In this document: in pieces, positions 28,792-36,530 of the stretch
Layout of the letters: every line of letters starts with the position of its first letter
Position numbering within the stretch: the stretch's first letter is position 1
Assembly (NCBI RefSeq): GCF_001536285.1
Contig: NZ_FAOZ01000015.1
Location: 1 to 64,000 of the forward strand
DNA: 64,000 nucleotides
Direction of reading: 5' to 3'
Origin: Parafrankia irregularis
GTDB taxonomy: Bacteria > Actinomycetota > Actinomycetes > Frankiales > Frankiaceae
Program-made: the position numbers and the translations under genes
The notes under the pieces: generated by a model
Database searches by the model: none
The model's input: the letters and a program-made list of their open reading frames with translations, nothing else
What the model was told of the DNA's origin: nothing

Positions 28792-29147
28792 CACTCCGCC
28801 GATCGGCGTCAGGCCCTGCTCGGTAGCAGACGATCCCCGAAGCCGCCGCTGCGAAGATCGGAGGATTGAGGATTGTGGTCGTTCCGACGACCACAATCCT
28901 CCAGCCTTGCTCGGCAGCAGCAGCGGCGGTGGCGGGCGACGGCGGTGGCACCGGGAGCCCGTAGCTCGGGACTGCCGCCCGCTCCGGGACGACGAACGTC
29001 CTCGACTCTTCGGAGCGAGCCAGACGCGATCATGCACGTCCTCGTCACAGCCCTGAACGGACACGGGTGAAGGGTGCAAACGGGGACACCGGGGGATCAC
29101 GGCAGGGTGTTTGCCGGCCCGCCGGAGCCGCGACTAGCTTCTCGGAC
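28792..29147. other. Intergenic region with dispersed palindrome
   Basis: 356 bp between the DsbA-like gene and bcp on the same strand. It contains repeat locus B (28868-28901) and, near 28910-29020, sequence related to the flank of locus A (cagccttgctcggcagcag). No gene is seen. Confidence 0.5.
28868..28901. repeat. Dispersed palindromic repeat, locus B (perfect hairpin)
   Basis: GAGGATTGTGGTCGT (28868-28882) and its exact complement (28887-28901) flank the loop TCCG, a perfect 15-bp stem. It shares the GAGGAT...TGGTCG / CGACCA...ATCCTC core with loci A and C. It starts 77 bp after the DsbA-like stop and may also end that operon. Confidence 0.8.
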
Positions 29148-29636
29148 ATGACCGAGACCGCCAGCGCCGCTCGCCTCTCCCCCGGTGACCCCGCGCCCGA
29201 CTTCACCCTGCCCGACTCCGACGGCAACGAGGTTTCGCTGTCGTCCTTCCGTGGCCGCAAGGTCGTCGTGTACTTCTACCCCGCCGCGTCCACGCCCGGC
29301 TGCACGAAGCAGGCCTGCGACTTCCGCGACAACCTCAGCCTGCTCAACGACTCCGGCATCGACGTCCTCGGGATCTCGCCGGACAAGCCGGCCAAGCTGG
29401 TGAAGTTCCGCGACAACGAGGAGCTCACCTTCCCGCTGCTCTCCGACCCCGACCGGGCGGTGCTGTCCGCGTACGGAGCATTCGGCGAGAAGACCATGTA
29501 CGGCAAAAAGACCATGGGCGTCATCCGCTCGACGTTCGTCATCGACGCCGACGGAAAGATCGAGACGGCGCAGTACAACGTGCGCGCCACCGGCCACGTC
29601 GCGAAGCTCCTGCGGGACATCGGCCTCGCCGACTGA
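29148..29636 (+). CDS. bcp: Bcp-type peroxiredoxin
   Basis: 162 residues from ATG at 29148. APDFTLPDSDG and VVVYFYPAASTPGCTKQACD hold the peroxidatic Cys 52 and a resolving Cys 57 five residues on, the spacing of thiol peroxidases of the Bcp/PrxQ group. It reduces hydroperoxides in the cytoplasm using thioredoxin. GVIRSTFVIDADGKI is the conserved C-terminal strand. The RBS is weak. It is monocistronic and followed by a hairpin at 29658-29693. Confidence 0.95.
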   Translation: MTETASAARLSPGDPAPDFTLPDSDGNEVSLSSFRGRKVVVYFYPAASTPGCTKQACDFRDNLSLLNDSGIDVLGISPDKPAKLVKFRDNEELTFPLLSDPDRAVLSAYGAFGEKTMYGKKTMGVIRSTFVIDADGKIETAQYNVRATGHVAKLLRDIGLAD

Positions 29637-29657
29637 CCCGGTTAACCCGGCGCAGGC

Positions 29658-29693
29658 GGCCAGACGGCACCGTCGGCCCGCCGCCGTCTGGCC
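29658..29693. terminator. Hairpin downstream of bcp
   Basis: GGCCAGACGGC (29658-29668) pairs perfectly with its complement at 29683-29693 across a 14-nt loop. It begins 22 bp after the bcp stop and lies before the converging gene at 29795, so it may end transcription from both sides. Confidence 0.6.
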
Positions 29694-29794
29694 GGCCGGC
29701 GCCGCCCGACTGGCCCGGTGCCGCGCGGACCCGGCATCGCGCTTGGCCCGGCGCCATCCACAGCTCGGTCGGCTCCGGCCAGGCCCGGTCCTGC

Positions 29795-30181
29795 TCAGCT
29801 GGCGACGCGCAGGTCCCACTGGAGCAGCACGTTGTCCGGCTGGGCGGGATCCACCAGCACGGGAACCCTCCTGCGAAGCTGGCTCGGGACGCGAACACCG
29901 CCACGCCGGAGTCCCACCGGCACCGCCGCGGCCGGCTCGGCCTCGGGTACGACCGCGCGGCGGATCACCGGGTACGGCTGCTCCCCGGGGCACTCCACCA
30001 GCAGGCGCACCTCCGCCACAGTCCCCCCGAGAACCCGGACGCCCGTGTCGTTCACTGCGCTGATCACCGCCATCGCCGCCCTGCCGTTGTCGATCAACCG
30101 GCGAGCCCGGTCGCGTTCCTCCTGGACGGAGGCGGACACCTGCTCAGGCTGGTTCCGCGCGGGTTCCGCAACGACGGTCAT
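29795..30181 (-). CDS. Hypothetical protein
   Basis: 128 residues from ATG at 30181, chosen because GGGGGAAAG lies about 7 nt upstream; a reading to 30343 has no RBS. EERDRARRLIDNGRAAMAVI is helical, followed by a beta-rich part (VLGGTVAEVRLLVECPGEQP, then VPVLVDPAQPDNVLLQWD). The ending VDPAQPDNVLLQWD is the sort seen in small actinobacterial proteins where such a domain is cytoplasmic. No signal peptide. I do not assign a function. It converges with bcp and lies 256 bp from the tRNA-Leu gene. Confidence 0.75.
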   Translation of the reverse strand: MTVVAEPARNQPEQVSASVQEERDRARRLIDNGRAAMAVISAVNDTGVRVLGGTVAEVRLLVECPGEQPYPVIRRAVVPEAEPAAAVPVGLRRGGVRVPSQLRRRVPVLVDPAQPDNVLLQWDLRVAS

Positions 30182-30421
30182 AGATCTTTCCCCCAGAGGC
30201 ATCATGCGCCCACCGACGCAGGTACACCCTGCACCCGAACGGGTCCTCCCCGCCGTCGCGTCCGCGACACCAGCGGCTGTCCACCTGTTGTTTCCGCGAC
30301 ACCTGCCCGAGACACCGGGCCCGCACCGGAGGATTTCTCCCATCCGCCGAGCAGACCCGGCCCCACGGCGGCGGTGCCGCTCCCGCGGCCAGCCCCTGTC
30401 CCGCGATCCGCACCCGGATCG

Positions 30422-32173
30422 CTAGTCTGGACGCACGCGGGAGTGGCGGAATGGCAGACGCAGCAGACTTAGGATCTGCCGCCCTAGGGCGTGGGGGTTC
30501 AAGTCCCCCCTCCCGCACCGGCCGGGCCGAACTGCAGTTTCCCTTTGTTTGCAGCGGTTATGCACTTCTCGGATCATCGGTCGACCTCTCTCCGGCGTCC
30601 GGTGGCGTCTGGCGGTGTCCGGCGAGTCTCGGCACATACGCGGCACAGCCTCGGCACCCGTGCCGCCACCGGAGCCGTCCGCCTGGACGATGCCGAGAGC
30701 GATCTCGATCCTGCGGAGTTGGGTGTCGACGTCCCCGTCGATGCACTTCGCGTACACCCGGTAGAGCACGGCCACGGAGTGGCCGGCCCACTCCGCGACC
30801 TGGCTTCCCTGCACCATCCCGTTCAGCCACGTCGACACGCAGGCGTGGCGCAGGTCGTAGGGCGTTGCGGCGAGCGGCGACGCGACCTGTGCCGGCGAGA
30901 GCGCTGCCTCGCGGCCCGCCTTCCAAATCCGGCCGTAGGTGTTGGAGCGGACCGGACCCCCGCGAGGAGATCGGAACACCTTGCCGTCCTGGCCGGGCGG
31001 GTAGGCGGCGAGGTGAGCGCGCAGGCATGCGACGAGAGGCGGGGGGATCGGCACACGGCGGGTGTCGCCCTTCGCGCGGTGCTTGAGTTCCCTCGGTTCC
31101 CGCTTGCCTGAGTCGGTCCAGCGCGCGCCCGTCTCCGGGTCCGCGCCATCGAGGATGAACCAGCCCCACTCGTCATCGGCGGGCGGTAGCACGATGTCGG
31201 CCAGGGCTAGGTCGTTGCACTCCTCCGGTCGGAGGCCCGAGTAGTACATGCAGGCGAAGAACGCGGTCAGCCGGGGTCCTGTCTTCCCCTGCTGGGTGAT
31301 GGCGGCCAGCAGGCGGCGGGCCTGGTCGTGGTTGCAGACGACGCGGCGGTCGACGACTCCGCCGCTGTTGCGCACCGGCCGCCGCTTGATCTGGTCGACC
31401 GGGTTGAAGGGCAGCCGCTTGCGTTCGACCGCGTACTCCAGGCAGGAGTAGAACGCGGACCGCTTCCGGGCGATCGTGGCCGGTGCAGCCGGCCTCCCGT
31501 CGATTTTCCTGCTGATCAGGTCGAGTCCGCGGCGAACCAGCTCGTTCTCGGTTTCACCCAGAACGGCGAGCGGGATCGTGTTCCTCTCAAGCCAGGCAAC
31601 CGCGTCCGCGATGCTCTGGGGCGGCTTGGGGGGCGTCGGGTCCACTCCGCGTTTCGGGGCGACCGGAAGTCGGCTGCGGGCATCGAAGGTCCAGGTATAG
31701 AGCGCCTTACGAAGAAGGCCTGAGGCGGGCCTCCCGGGCGCGTCCTGGCGGACGAACGCCAGGGTGATGTGCGCCAGTGCCTCGGCGGTGTTCTTCCGGT
31801 GCCCTGGGGCGGCGGCGGCCCACATGGAGTCCACGAACTCCGTCGCGTGGGAGTACCAGGTGTCCACCTCCGGGGCCAGTTCGCCGGAGGCCGCCTCGGT
31901 GCCCCCTTTGCCGGCCTGCTTCCGTGCGTACTCGGCATCCATGGTCACCGGCCAGCCCGTCGCCACGTCGAACGCGACGCCCTCCCTCGCCGCGGTCACG
32001 AGCTTCGAGCGGAAGGATGACGCCAGGCCGGACGTGGTGAAGGACGCCCCCTTCTCCTGGCCAGCGACCTCCCAGCGCACCCGGTAGGCGGTGTACTTGG
32101 CCCGCTGGGTCTTGCGGGTCCTCCAGAGCCGCACGTCGTAAGAGAGTTCGCGCGGACCCGGGTTGGGTGTCAT
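30422..32173 (-). CDS. AICE tyrosine-recombinase integrase
   Basis: 583 residues. Catalytic motifs: box I Arg in YYSGLRPEECNDL, box II PYDLRHACVSTWL (Tyr replaces the usual first His, as in other AICE integrases), GHSVAV, and the nucleophile Tyr 474 in LYRVYAKC. It has an N-terminal arm-binding part and a central SAM-like part. It would insert the circular element into tRNA-Leu. It overlaps the excisionase gene by 4 bp. The last ~40 codons run through attL and antisense to the tRNA (GRGDLNPHALGRQ), so the C-terminus is supplied by the chromosome and changes when the element excises. The functional domain probably ends near residue 500. Confidence 0.93.
   Translation of the reverse strand: MTPNPGPRELSYDVRLWRTRKTQRAKYTAYRVRWEVAGQEKGASFTTSGLASSFRSKLVTAAREGVAFDVATGWPVTMDAEYARKQAGKGGTEAASGELAPEVDTWYSHATEFVDSMWAAAAPGHRKNTAEALAHITLAFVRQDAPGRPASGLLRKALYTWTFDARSRLPVAPKRGVDPTPPKPPQSIADAVAWLERNTIPLAVLGETENELVRRGLDLISRKIDGRPAAPATIARKRSAFYSCLEYAVERKRLPFNPVDQIKRRPVRNSGGVVDRRVVCNHDQARRLLAAITQQGKTGPRLTAFFACMYYSGLRPEECNDLALADIVLPPADDEWGWFILDGADPETGARWTDSGKREPRELKHRAKGDTRRVPIPPPLVACLRAHLAAYPPGQDGKVFRSPRGGPVRSNTYGRIWKAGREAALSPAQVASPLAATPYDLRHACVSTWLNGMVQGSQVAEWAGHSVAVLYRVYAKCIDGDVDTQLRRIEIALGIVQADGSGGGTGAEAVPRMCRDSPDTARRHRTPERGRPMIREVHNRCKQRETAVRPGRCGRGDLNPHALGRQILSLLRLPFRHSRVRPD
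30437..30517 (+). tRNA. tRNA-Leu (anticodon TAG)
   Basis: 81 nt. GCGGGAG pairs with CTCCCGC as the acceptor stem, the anticodon stem-loop is gcaga-cttagga-tctgc with TAG, a variable arm gccc-ta-gggc follows, and the T-arm is ggggg-ttcaagt-ccccc. CCA is not encoded. The last 53 nt lie inside the 55-bp repeat that bounds the integrative element, so insertion keeps the tRNA whole. Confidence 0.95.
30465..30519. repeat. attL: 55-bp direct repeat at the tRNA-proximal end
   Basis: These 55 bases, from agacttagg to tcccgcacc, are identical to 46484-46538. They cover the tRNA-Leu anticodon loop to its 3' end plus two bases. A perfect repeat at both ends of a block that begins with an integrase is the standard AICE attachment-site pattern. 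Confidence 0.95.
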
Positions 32174-32484
32174 TCAGCGTCCCGGAGGGCGGCCTTCCAT
32201 GCCTCCAGCTCGGAGCGCTCGACTCGCACCTTCCGGGACGGGAGGGTGATGCACTTCGGCGCCAGGCCCTTGAGGCGCCAGTCGTAGAACGTTGATCGTG
32301 TAATCCGAAGCTCCGAGCAGACTTCGTCAAGGGTGAGCAAGGGCTCGGTGTGGCCTCCGCTCGTTGAGGCCACTGCGCTTGATGCGAGTGCAGGCATCCT
32401 GGTTGTGCTCCGTCCTGCTTCGGGCGGGTGGGGTGCGGCCCCCGGCGGGGCGCTGGGGAGTGGTCCGCCGGGGGCCGGTGTCAT
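32170..32484 (-). CDS. Excisionase / MerR-like helix-turn-helix protein
   Basis: 104 residues from ATG at 32484, which overlaps the stop of the upstream ATPase gene (ATGA). The first 30 residues are Pro/Ala-rich, and an in-frame ATG at 32397 giving 75 residues is also plausible. LLTLDEVCSELRITRSTFYDW, then RLKGLAPKCITLPSRKVRVE is the HTH_17/excisionase winged helix. It probably directs excision with the integrase, whose ATG overlaps its stop by 4 bp. Confidence 0.9.
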   Translation of the reverse strand: MTPAPGGPLPSAPPGAAPHPPEAGRSTTRMPALASSAVASTSGGHTEPLLTLDEVCSELRITRSTFYDWRLKGLAPKCITLPSRKVRVERSELEAWKAALRDAE

Positions 32485-33695
32485 GCGGCGGCGTGTTGGT
32501 GGGTGGGTGCCGTCCCATCCGTCCCAACGTCATCGGTGCTGGTGGGAGGGGGTGCGGGTGGGACGGTGGGACGGATCGATCCGTCCCAGCGCCAGGCGGG
32601 ACGGTCGTCGGGTCCGTCGGGTGGGTCGGTGGGGGGTGGGCAGTAGCGGCGCCAGGCGTCGGTGAACGCGGCGCGTTCGTAGCCCTTGGCCTGCTCGCCG
32701 TTGTCGGGGCGGATGTTGCGGCTGTGGATGCCGTACTCGCGCAGGAGCGCGGCCAGGCGGCGGGCGGTCAGCCCGCCGGGCCCCATGTCTGCCCAGGGGG
32801 CTTCGACGTCGGCGTTGAGCAGGGTGAGTAGGCGGGTGGTGGTGATGGCGGTGTCGGTCCCGAACGCGGTGCGGGTGTCGGACAGGAGCCGCACGGTGAT
32901 CGAGGGGTCCTCATCGGCGGCGGCGGTCTCGGCGAGCAGGACGGCCAGTGCCTGTCGGGCCCGGTCGGGCCACGCCTCGCCGGCGTGGTCGGCCACGGCG
33001 ATCAGCGGTTCCCACGTGTCGGCGGCGCGGTCGTCGACGGGCATATCCGGTTCGGCCTGCTCCAGCTCCGGTAGGGCGGGGCGTAGCCAGGCGGACAGGT
33101 CCTCGGCGAGCGTGCGCAGTGCGGGCCGGTCGCGGCGGTGCCGGTACGGTGCGACCGTCTCGCCTGCGGCGCGGCGGCGCATGCGGATGATGACGGCGCG
33201 GTCTTCGACGGTGTCGGGCATGGCGCCGATGCCGGCGAGTGCGGCCATGGCGAAGGTGGGCAGGACTTCTCGAGTGCGGGTGGTGTGGTCCCATCGGATG
33301 GCGGGCCGGTTGCGCTGGTGGCCGGCGTTGAGCAGGCCGCGTAGGTCTTCCTTGGCGTCGCCGGACCGCGCCGTGCCGAAGATCGTGTCTGCTTCGTCCA
33401 CGAGCAGGGTGGGCGGGTCCTCGTCGATCGACCGGTACACCGCCGCGGTGGACGCGTTCACGGTGATCAGCGGGTTGTGGCAGGTGGCTTCCACGACGTC
33501 GAGCAGGCGACTCTTCCCGCACCGCTTCTCCGGGGCGCGGATGACCAGCCGGGGGGCGTGGGCCCACGCGGGTTGGGCGTGGGTGGCTGCGATCCACAAC
33601 GCCACGGCGTCGACGGCTTCGGGGGTCGGGAGGATCACGTACCGGGTGAGCGCGTCGTGTAGCCGGTCCAGCGCTGTGGCGCTGTCGCCGGTCAC
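32481..33695 (-). CDS. DUF3631 domain ATPase (AICE replication protein)
   Basis: 404 residues from GTG at 33695, whose GTGA overlaps the primase/polymerase stop. APEKRCGKSRLLD (near 53-65) is a P-loop, PTLLVDEADTIFG (near 95-107) a Walker B, and LRGLLNAGHQR plus FAMAALAGIG follow as in helicase-like ATPases. The C-terminal DUF3631 region has RTAFGTD...TTTRLLTLLN and LTARRLAALLREYGI, probably a winged helix. With the prim-pol next to it, it forms the split replication initiator typical of AICEs. The long upstream reading to 34019 is Arg/His-rich noise from the overlapping gene. Confidence 0.92.
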   Translation of the reverse strand: MTGDSATALDRLHDALTRYVILPTPEAVDAVALWIAATHAQPAWAHAPRLVIRAPEKRCGKSRLLDVVEATCHNPLITVNASTAAVYRSIDEDPPTLLVDEADTIFGTARSGDAKEDLRGLLNAGHQRNRPAIRWDHTTRTREVLPTFAMAALAGIGAMPDTVEDRAVIIRMRRRAAGETVAPYRHRRDRPALRTLAEDLSAWLRPALPELEQAEPDMPVDDRAADTWEPLIAVADHAGEAWPDRARQALAVLLAETAAADEDPSITVRLLSDTRTAFGTDTAITTTRLLTLLNADVEAPWADMGPGGLTARRLAALLREYGIHSRNIRPDNGEQAKGYERAAFTDAWRRYCPPPTDPPDGPDDRPAWRWDGSIRPTVPPAPPPTSTDDVGTDGTAPTHQHAAA

Positions 33696-34681
33696 GGGGT
33701 GAGGCCTTCCGCGGCGAAGCCGCCTGCGATGGCGGCGCGGATGTCCCGGTCGGTCTGCTCGGCCCGTCGGCCGGCGTCGGTGAGCACCGTGACGGCGTCG
33801 GTGGCGGTGAGGTGTCCGGCCAGGACGATCCGAGCCACACCGCGGGCGGCACCGTAGAGGGTGGTGCGGCGGCGGCCTTCGGGGGCGCGGGTGACGGTGT
33901 CGAGGGTCGCGGCGAGCAGCGCGGACGGGTCTGATATGCCCCCTCCCCCGATTCGCGGGACGCGGGCCGCGCGGGCGGGCTGACGGGGCGTGGCAGGCAG
34001 GCCAGTGGGTGTGAGGCACGCGGCGATGAGGGCGGGGGGCATCTCATTCACCGGCCGGTCGCCCGCCCACCGGTACGGCGCACCAGTGATCGGGTGGACC
34101 GACGGCGGTGCGACGACGTACCCGCCGTCGGCCTTGATGTCGACCCCGGGATGCCCCGGGAGCGGGCGGGAAGGGACTGCCCTGCCGGGGTGGGTGTAGT
34201 GCAGGTGCCATCCCCCACCGCCGGTCGCCACGACGGCGGTGGGGGTCATCAGCGTCCGGTCGAGGGTGCCGCCGTGGGCGGGGTCGATGTCGACCACGGC
34301 CAGGCCGGACACGGCGCCGGTGCGGATGGCGAGCAGGCCGTCCGGAACCGCGGCGAGCATGGCCGCGGCACGGTCGGGCTGGTCGGTGGCGGCGTAGAAC
34401 CCGTGGCAGGTCAGGCACGGGCAGGTCTCCCGGTCGTGACCGGGGTCGCCCTTGCTCGCCTGGCAGGCCGGACAGTTCGCGACCGGACGCTTGGTCCGGC
34501 CCAGGACGAACACCCGCCGGCCCGCGGCGATGAGGTCAGCGGCGGCGGCCTGCCGGGGGTCGACGGTGTTGGGACGGATCGATCCGTCCCGCCGTCCCAG
34601 CTGCACCCCGGTTGACCTGCGGGTTTGAGGGTGGGACGGATGGGACGGCAGTACCGTCCCATCCGCGCACGGCACGGTCAT
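33692..34681 (-). CDS. Bifunctional DNA primase/polymerase (prim-pol)
   Basis: 329 residues from ATG at 34681, after GGAGGTGCC and overlapping the previous stop (ATGA). FVLGRTKRPVANCP begins the domain. LAIRTGAVSGLAVVDIDPAHGG has the DxD metal ligands of archaeo-eukaryotic primases; GGGWHLHYTHPG and VDIKADGGYVVAPPSVHP are the remaining prim-pol motifs. A cysteine cluster (CPAC...CPCLTC) lies near residue 60-85, likely a zinc site. It would synthesise primers and DNA for element replication with the DUF3631 ATPase. Confidence 0.94.
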   Translation of the reverse strand: MTVPCADGTVLPSHPSHPQTRRSTGVQLGRRDGSIRPNTVDPRQAAAADLIAAGRRVFVLGRTKRPVANCPACQASKGDPGHDRETCPCLTCHGFYAATDQPDRAAAMLAAVPDGLLAIRTGAVSGLAVVDIDPAHGGTLDRTLMTPTAVVATGGGGWHLHYTHPGRAVPSRPLPGHPGVDIKADGGYVVAPPSVHPITGAPYRWAGDRPVNEMPPALIAACLTPTGLPATPRQPARAARVPRIGGGGISDPSALLAATLDTVTRAPEGRRRTTLYGAARGVARIVLAGHLTATDAVTVLTDAGRRAEQTDRDIRAAIAGGFAAEGLTP

Positions 34682-34863
34682 GGCACCTCCGGTCGTGGTC
34701 GGGGGATGGTGAGGAAGATCCGGACTCGTCCACCGGCCCGGTCGGGATAAGGCCTGCTGACCAGCGCGGTCGGGAACAGGCCGCGCAGCTTGGTGAGGGT
34801 GTCGGCGACGTCGGCGGGCTGTCCGTGCACCCGGATCGCCACCTTCGGCGGCGGCGTGATCAC
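34678..34863 (-). CDS. Small AICE protein, unknown function
   Basis: 61 residues from GTG at 34863, with 4-bp overlaps at both ends (GTGA upstream, ATGA downstream). VAIRVHGQPADVADTLTKLR, then GLFPTALVSRPYPDRAGGRV and RIFLTIPRP suggest a beta-alpha-beta mini-domain. The overlaps and the strand-periodic sequence support expression. I do not recognise a family. It sits between the base-exchange-like enzyme and the primase/polymerase. Confidence 0.75.
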   Translation of the reverse strand: MITPPPKVAIRVHGQPADVADTLTKLRGLFPTALVSRPYPDRAGGRVRIFLTIPRPRPEVP

Positions 34864-35699
34864 GAGACGTCCAGCGGGGCGAATGGTTGGGCGGTGGAGC
34901 CTGCTGTCGCAGCTGCGAGGACACGGGTTCGCCAACGCAGGGCGAAGCGCAGGCAGTTCGCGCAGTTCTTGTGCCGGACGCATCCGGGCAGCGGGTTCCC
35001 GCGGCGGCGGGCGTCGATCGACCAGGCCAGAGAGTCCGCCGACGCCAGCAGGTCCCGGCAGGCCACCAAGCCCCGGATCTTGAATCCGAAGCCGTGAAGG
35101 CGCGTCACGCCGCGGCGGTGCAGCGCGGTCAGGATGCCCGTGGCTTCCGCGGTGCCTTGCCGGCGGCACACGGAACCGACACCGACCAAGGACTCTGCGG
35201 TCAGGTCGACCCCGGCGGCGTCGTAGAGATCGACGCACCGCTCGTAGTCGGCGGCGGTGTCTCCCTGGACGACCGGAATGATCGGCAGGTCGGGGGCCCG
35301 GTCGCGCAACTCAAGGAAGTTCGCGACCGTCCGCGCCTGGTGTTCAGCAACGGAGAGGTGCGTTCCCACGAACCGCTGACCGGCGATCGTCCCGCCGTCA
35401 ATGATGATCCGTTCGCACATCCAGTCTTGGGGTGCAGCCCACAGCAGGTGTCCGATCTCATCGCGGTAGCGGCGAAGCCGAGCCACGTACTCGGCCGGAG
35501 AGACGGTCCATTCGCCGTAGCGCTGGAGTTCGGTGAATCCGCCGGAGTCCACACCGAACGGCGCAGCTGCGACGGGCAACCGCTTGTAGACCCGTAGCCG
35601 GCGGTCGCAGACGAACAGCGGCACCCCCGCGGTCGCGAGCCACCCCGGCTGATGAGTCCCCAGCAGGAACACCGGAACGCTCGCGGCGGTGGTCTTCAC
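34860..35699 (-). CDS. DpdA/TGT-like base-exchange enzyme (putative DNA transglycosylase)
   Basis: 279 residues from GTG at 35699, overlapping the previous stop by 4 bp. FGVDSGGFTEL (Asp 51) matches the DSGGFQ substrate loop of tRNA-guanine transglycosylases. LVGVGSVCRR (171-180), LHGFGFKIRG (201-210) and SADSLAWSIDARR (220-232, Asp 222 as likely nucleophile) follow the DpdA pattern. CVRHKNCANC (240-249) is the zinc site. Known DpdA enzymes swap guanine for a 7-deazaguanine in DNA. No deazaguanine synthesis or restriction genes are in the window, so the real substrate is open. It lies in the replication operon beside two small CxxC proteins. DpdA-like is my best family call; a tRNA-acting relative is the alternative. 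Confidence 0.8.
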   Translation of the reverse strand: MKTTAASVPVFLLGTHQPGWLATAGVPLFVCDRRLRVYKRLPVAAAPFGVDSGGFTELQRYGEWTVSPAEYVARLRRYRDEIGHLLWAAPQDWMCERIIIDGGTIAGQRFVGTHLSVAEHQARTVANFLELRDRAPDLPIIPVVQGDTAADYERCVDLYDAAGVDLTAESLVGVGSVCRRQGTAEATGILTALHRRGVTRLHGFGFKIRGLVACRDLLASADSLAWSIDARRRGNPLPGCVRHKNCANCLRFALRWRTRVLAAATAGSTAQPFAPLDVS

Positions 35700-35995
35700 G
35701 CGGCCCGCCGGTAACGACGTCGGGCCCGTGCGAGTGCGGCGGTGTGGCAGGTCGGGCACAGGGGGCGTCCGCCGGCGCCGTAGCGGTGGTGGTAGGCGTG
35801 GCAGGTCGTGCACGGACCCACCTGGTCCAGCGGGATGAGCAGGTGTCCGGCAAGGGTGCGTAGCGCGCTACTGGCGGCGCGGGCGGCGGCGGCGTAGGCG
35901 GGGTTCGGCCTGCTCCGACCGGCGGTGTCGAGCACCGTGCGGGGCGTCGTACGCCAGTCGTCGACCTGCCCACGAACCCACTCCCCCACAGTCAC
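35696..35995 (-). CDS. Small zinc-ribbon-like AICE protein
   Basis: 99 residues from GTG at 35995, 4-bp overlaps at both ends. The N-terminus (VGEWVRGQVDDWRTTPRTV) and middle (AYAAAARAASSALRTLAGHL) are helical. The C-terminus has CTTCHAYHHRYG, then PLCPTCHTAALARARRR: two CxxC(H) pairs that probably bind zinc, followed by a basic tail suited to nucleic acid. Function is unknown. It is placed directly before the DpdA-like gene. Confidence 0.8.
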   Translation of the reverse strand: MTVGEWVRGQVDDWRTTPRTVLDTAGRSRPNPAYAAAARAASSALRTLAGHLLIPLDQVGPCTTCHAYHHRYGAGGRPLCPTCHTAALARARRRYRRAA

Positions 35996-36429
35996 GCCGC
36001 ACCGCCAGCCGAACCGGCCTCGTCGGCACCGAACAGGGGCGGCTGGTCCTGGCAGGAGTCGCACAGCGGCCGGTCGCTGGTCGACGTCGACACGGGGACG
36101 GTGACCGGGGTGCGGCAAATCCGGCATGGCCTGCTGGTGGTGGTCGGCGGGATCGCGGCTGCGGCCCTCGGGTAGCTGCCAGTGTTCAGGTAGATCACAC
36201 TCGGGCAGGTCGCGGCGCCGCGGCGGTACCGGAACTGGCAGCCGCGGCAGATCTTCTCGGCCTTCGTGCCGCTGGTGCCGGCACCGTGGCGTCCGGCCAC
36301 GGTCGCCTGCTCCGCCGGGGTGAGGCCGCGGAACGTCTTCACGGCGGCGGTGATCAGCGGGTCGATCTCACCAGGCAGGGCCGGCGTGGGGGTCGGGGGG
36401 CGTGCGCTACGGGCACGAACTGCGGGCAT
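35992..36429 (-). CDS. Small four-CxxC protein of the AICE
   Basis: 145 residues from ATG at 36429 (GAAGGGA about 13 nt upstream). FRGLTPAEQATVAGRHG is helical. ICRGCQFRYRRGAATCPSV, then SRPCRICRTPVTV and DRPLCDSCQDQ give three CxxC pairs plus one Cys, so one or two zinc sites. It heads the chain of 4-bp overlapping genes that runs down to the integrase. Similar small Cys-rich proteins are common on AICEs. Function is unknown; interaction with DNA or with the DpdA-like enzyme is a guess. Confidence 0.8.
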   Translation of the reverse strand: MPAVRARSARPPTPTPALPGEIDPLITAAVKTFRGLTPAEQATVAGRHGAGTSGTKAEKICRGCQFRYRRGAATCPSVIYLNTGSYPRAAAAIPPTTTSRPCRICRTPVTVPVSTSTSDRPLCDSCQDQPPLFGADEAGSAGGAA

Positions 36430-36530
36430 GATGAGCAGGTCCCTTCCAGGGGTGAAGTGGTGGCGGCGGGCCGACCCCATGGGTCTGGCCGGACACGTCG
36501 GGAGCCGACCTGCCGCACCACGGAGCGGGG

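Noticed and set aside
33990-34924. N-terminal extensions of the AICE replication genes
   Set aside because: The extra residues are Arg/His/Pro noise from the overlapping gene. GTGA/ATGA overlaps and RBSs place the starts further in.
34860-35699. A complete Dpd DNA-modification and restriction cluster
   Set aside because: Only a DpdA-like gene is present. No dpdB-K, folE, queC, queD or queE homologue is in the window.
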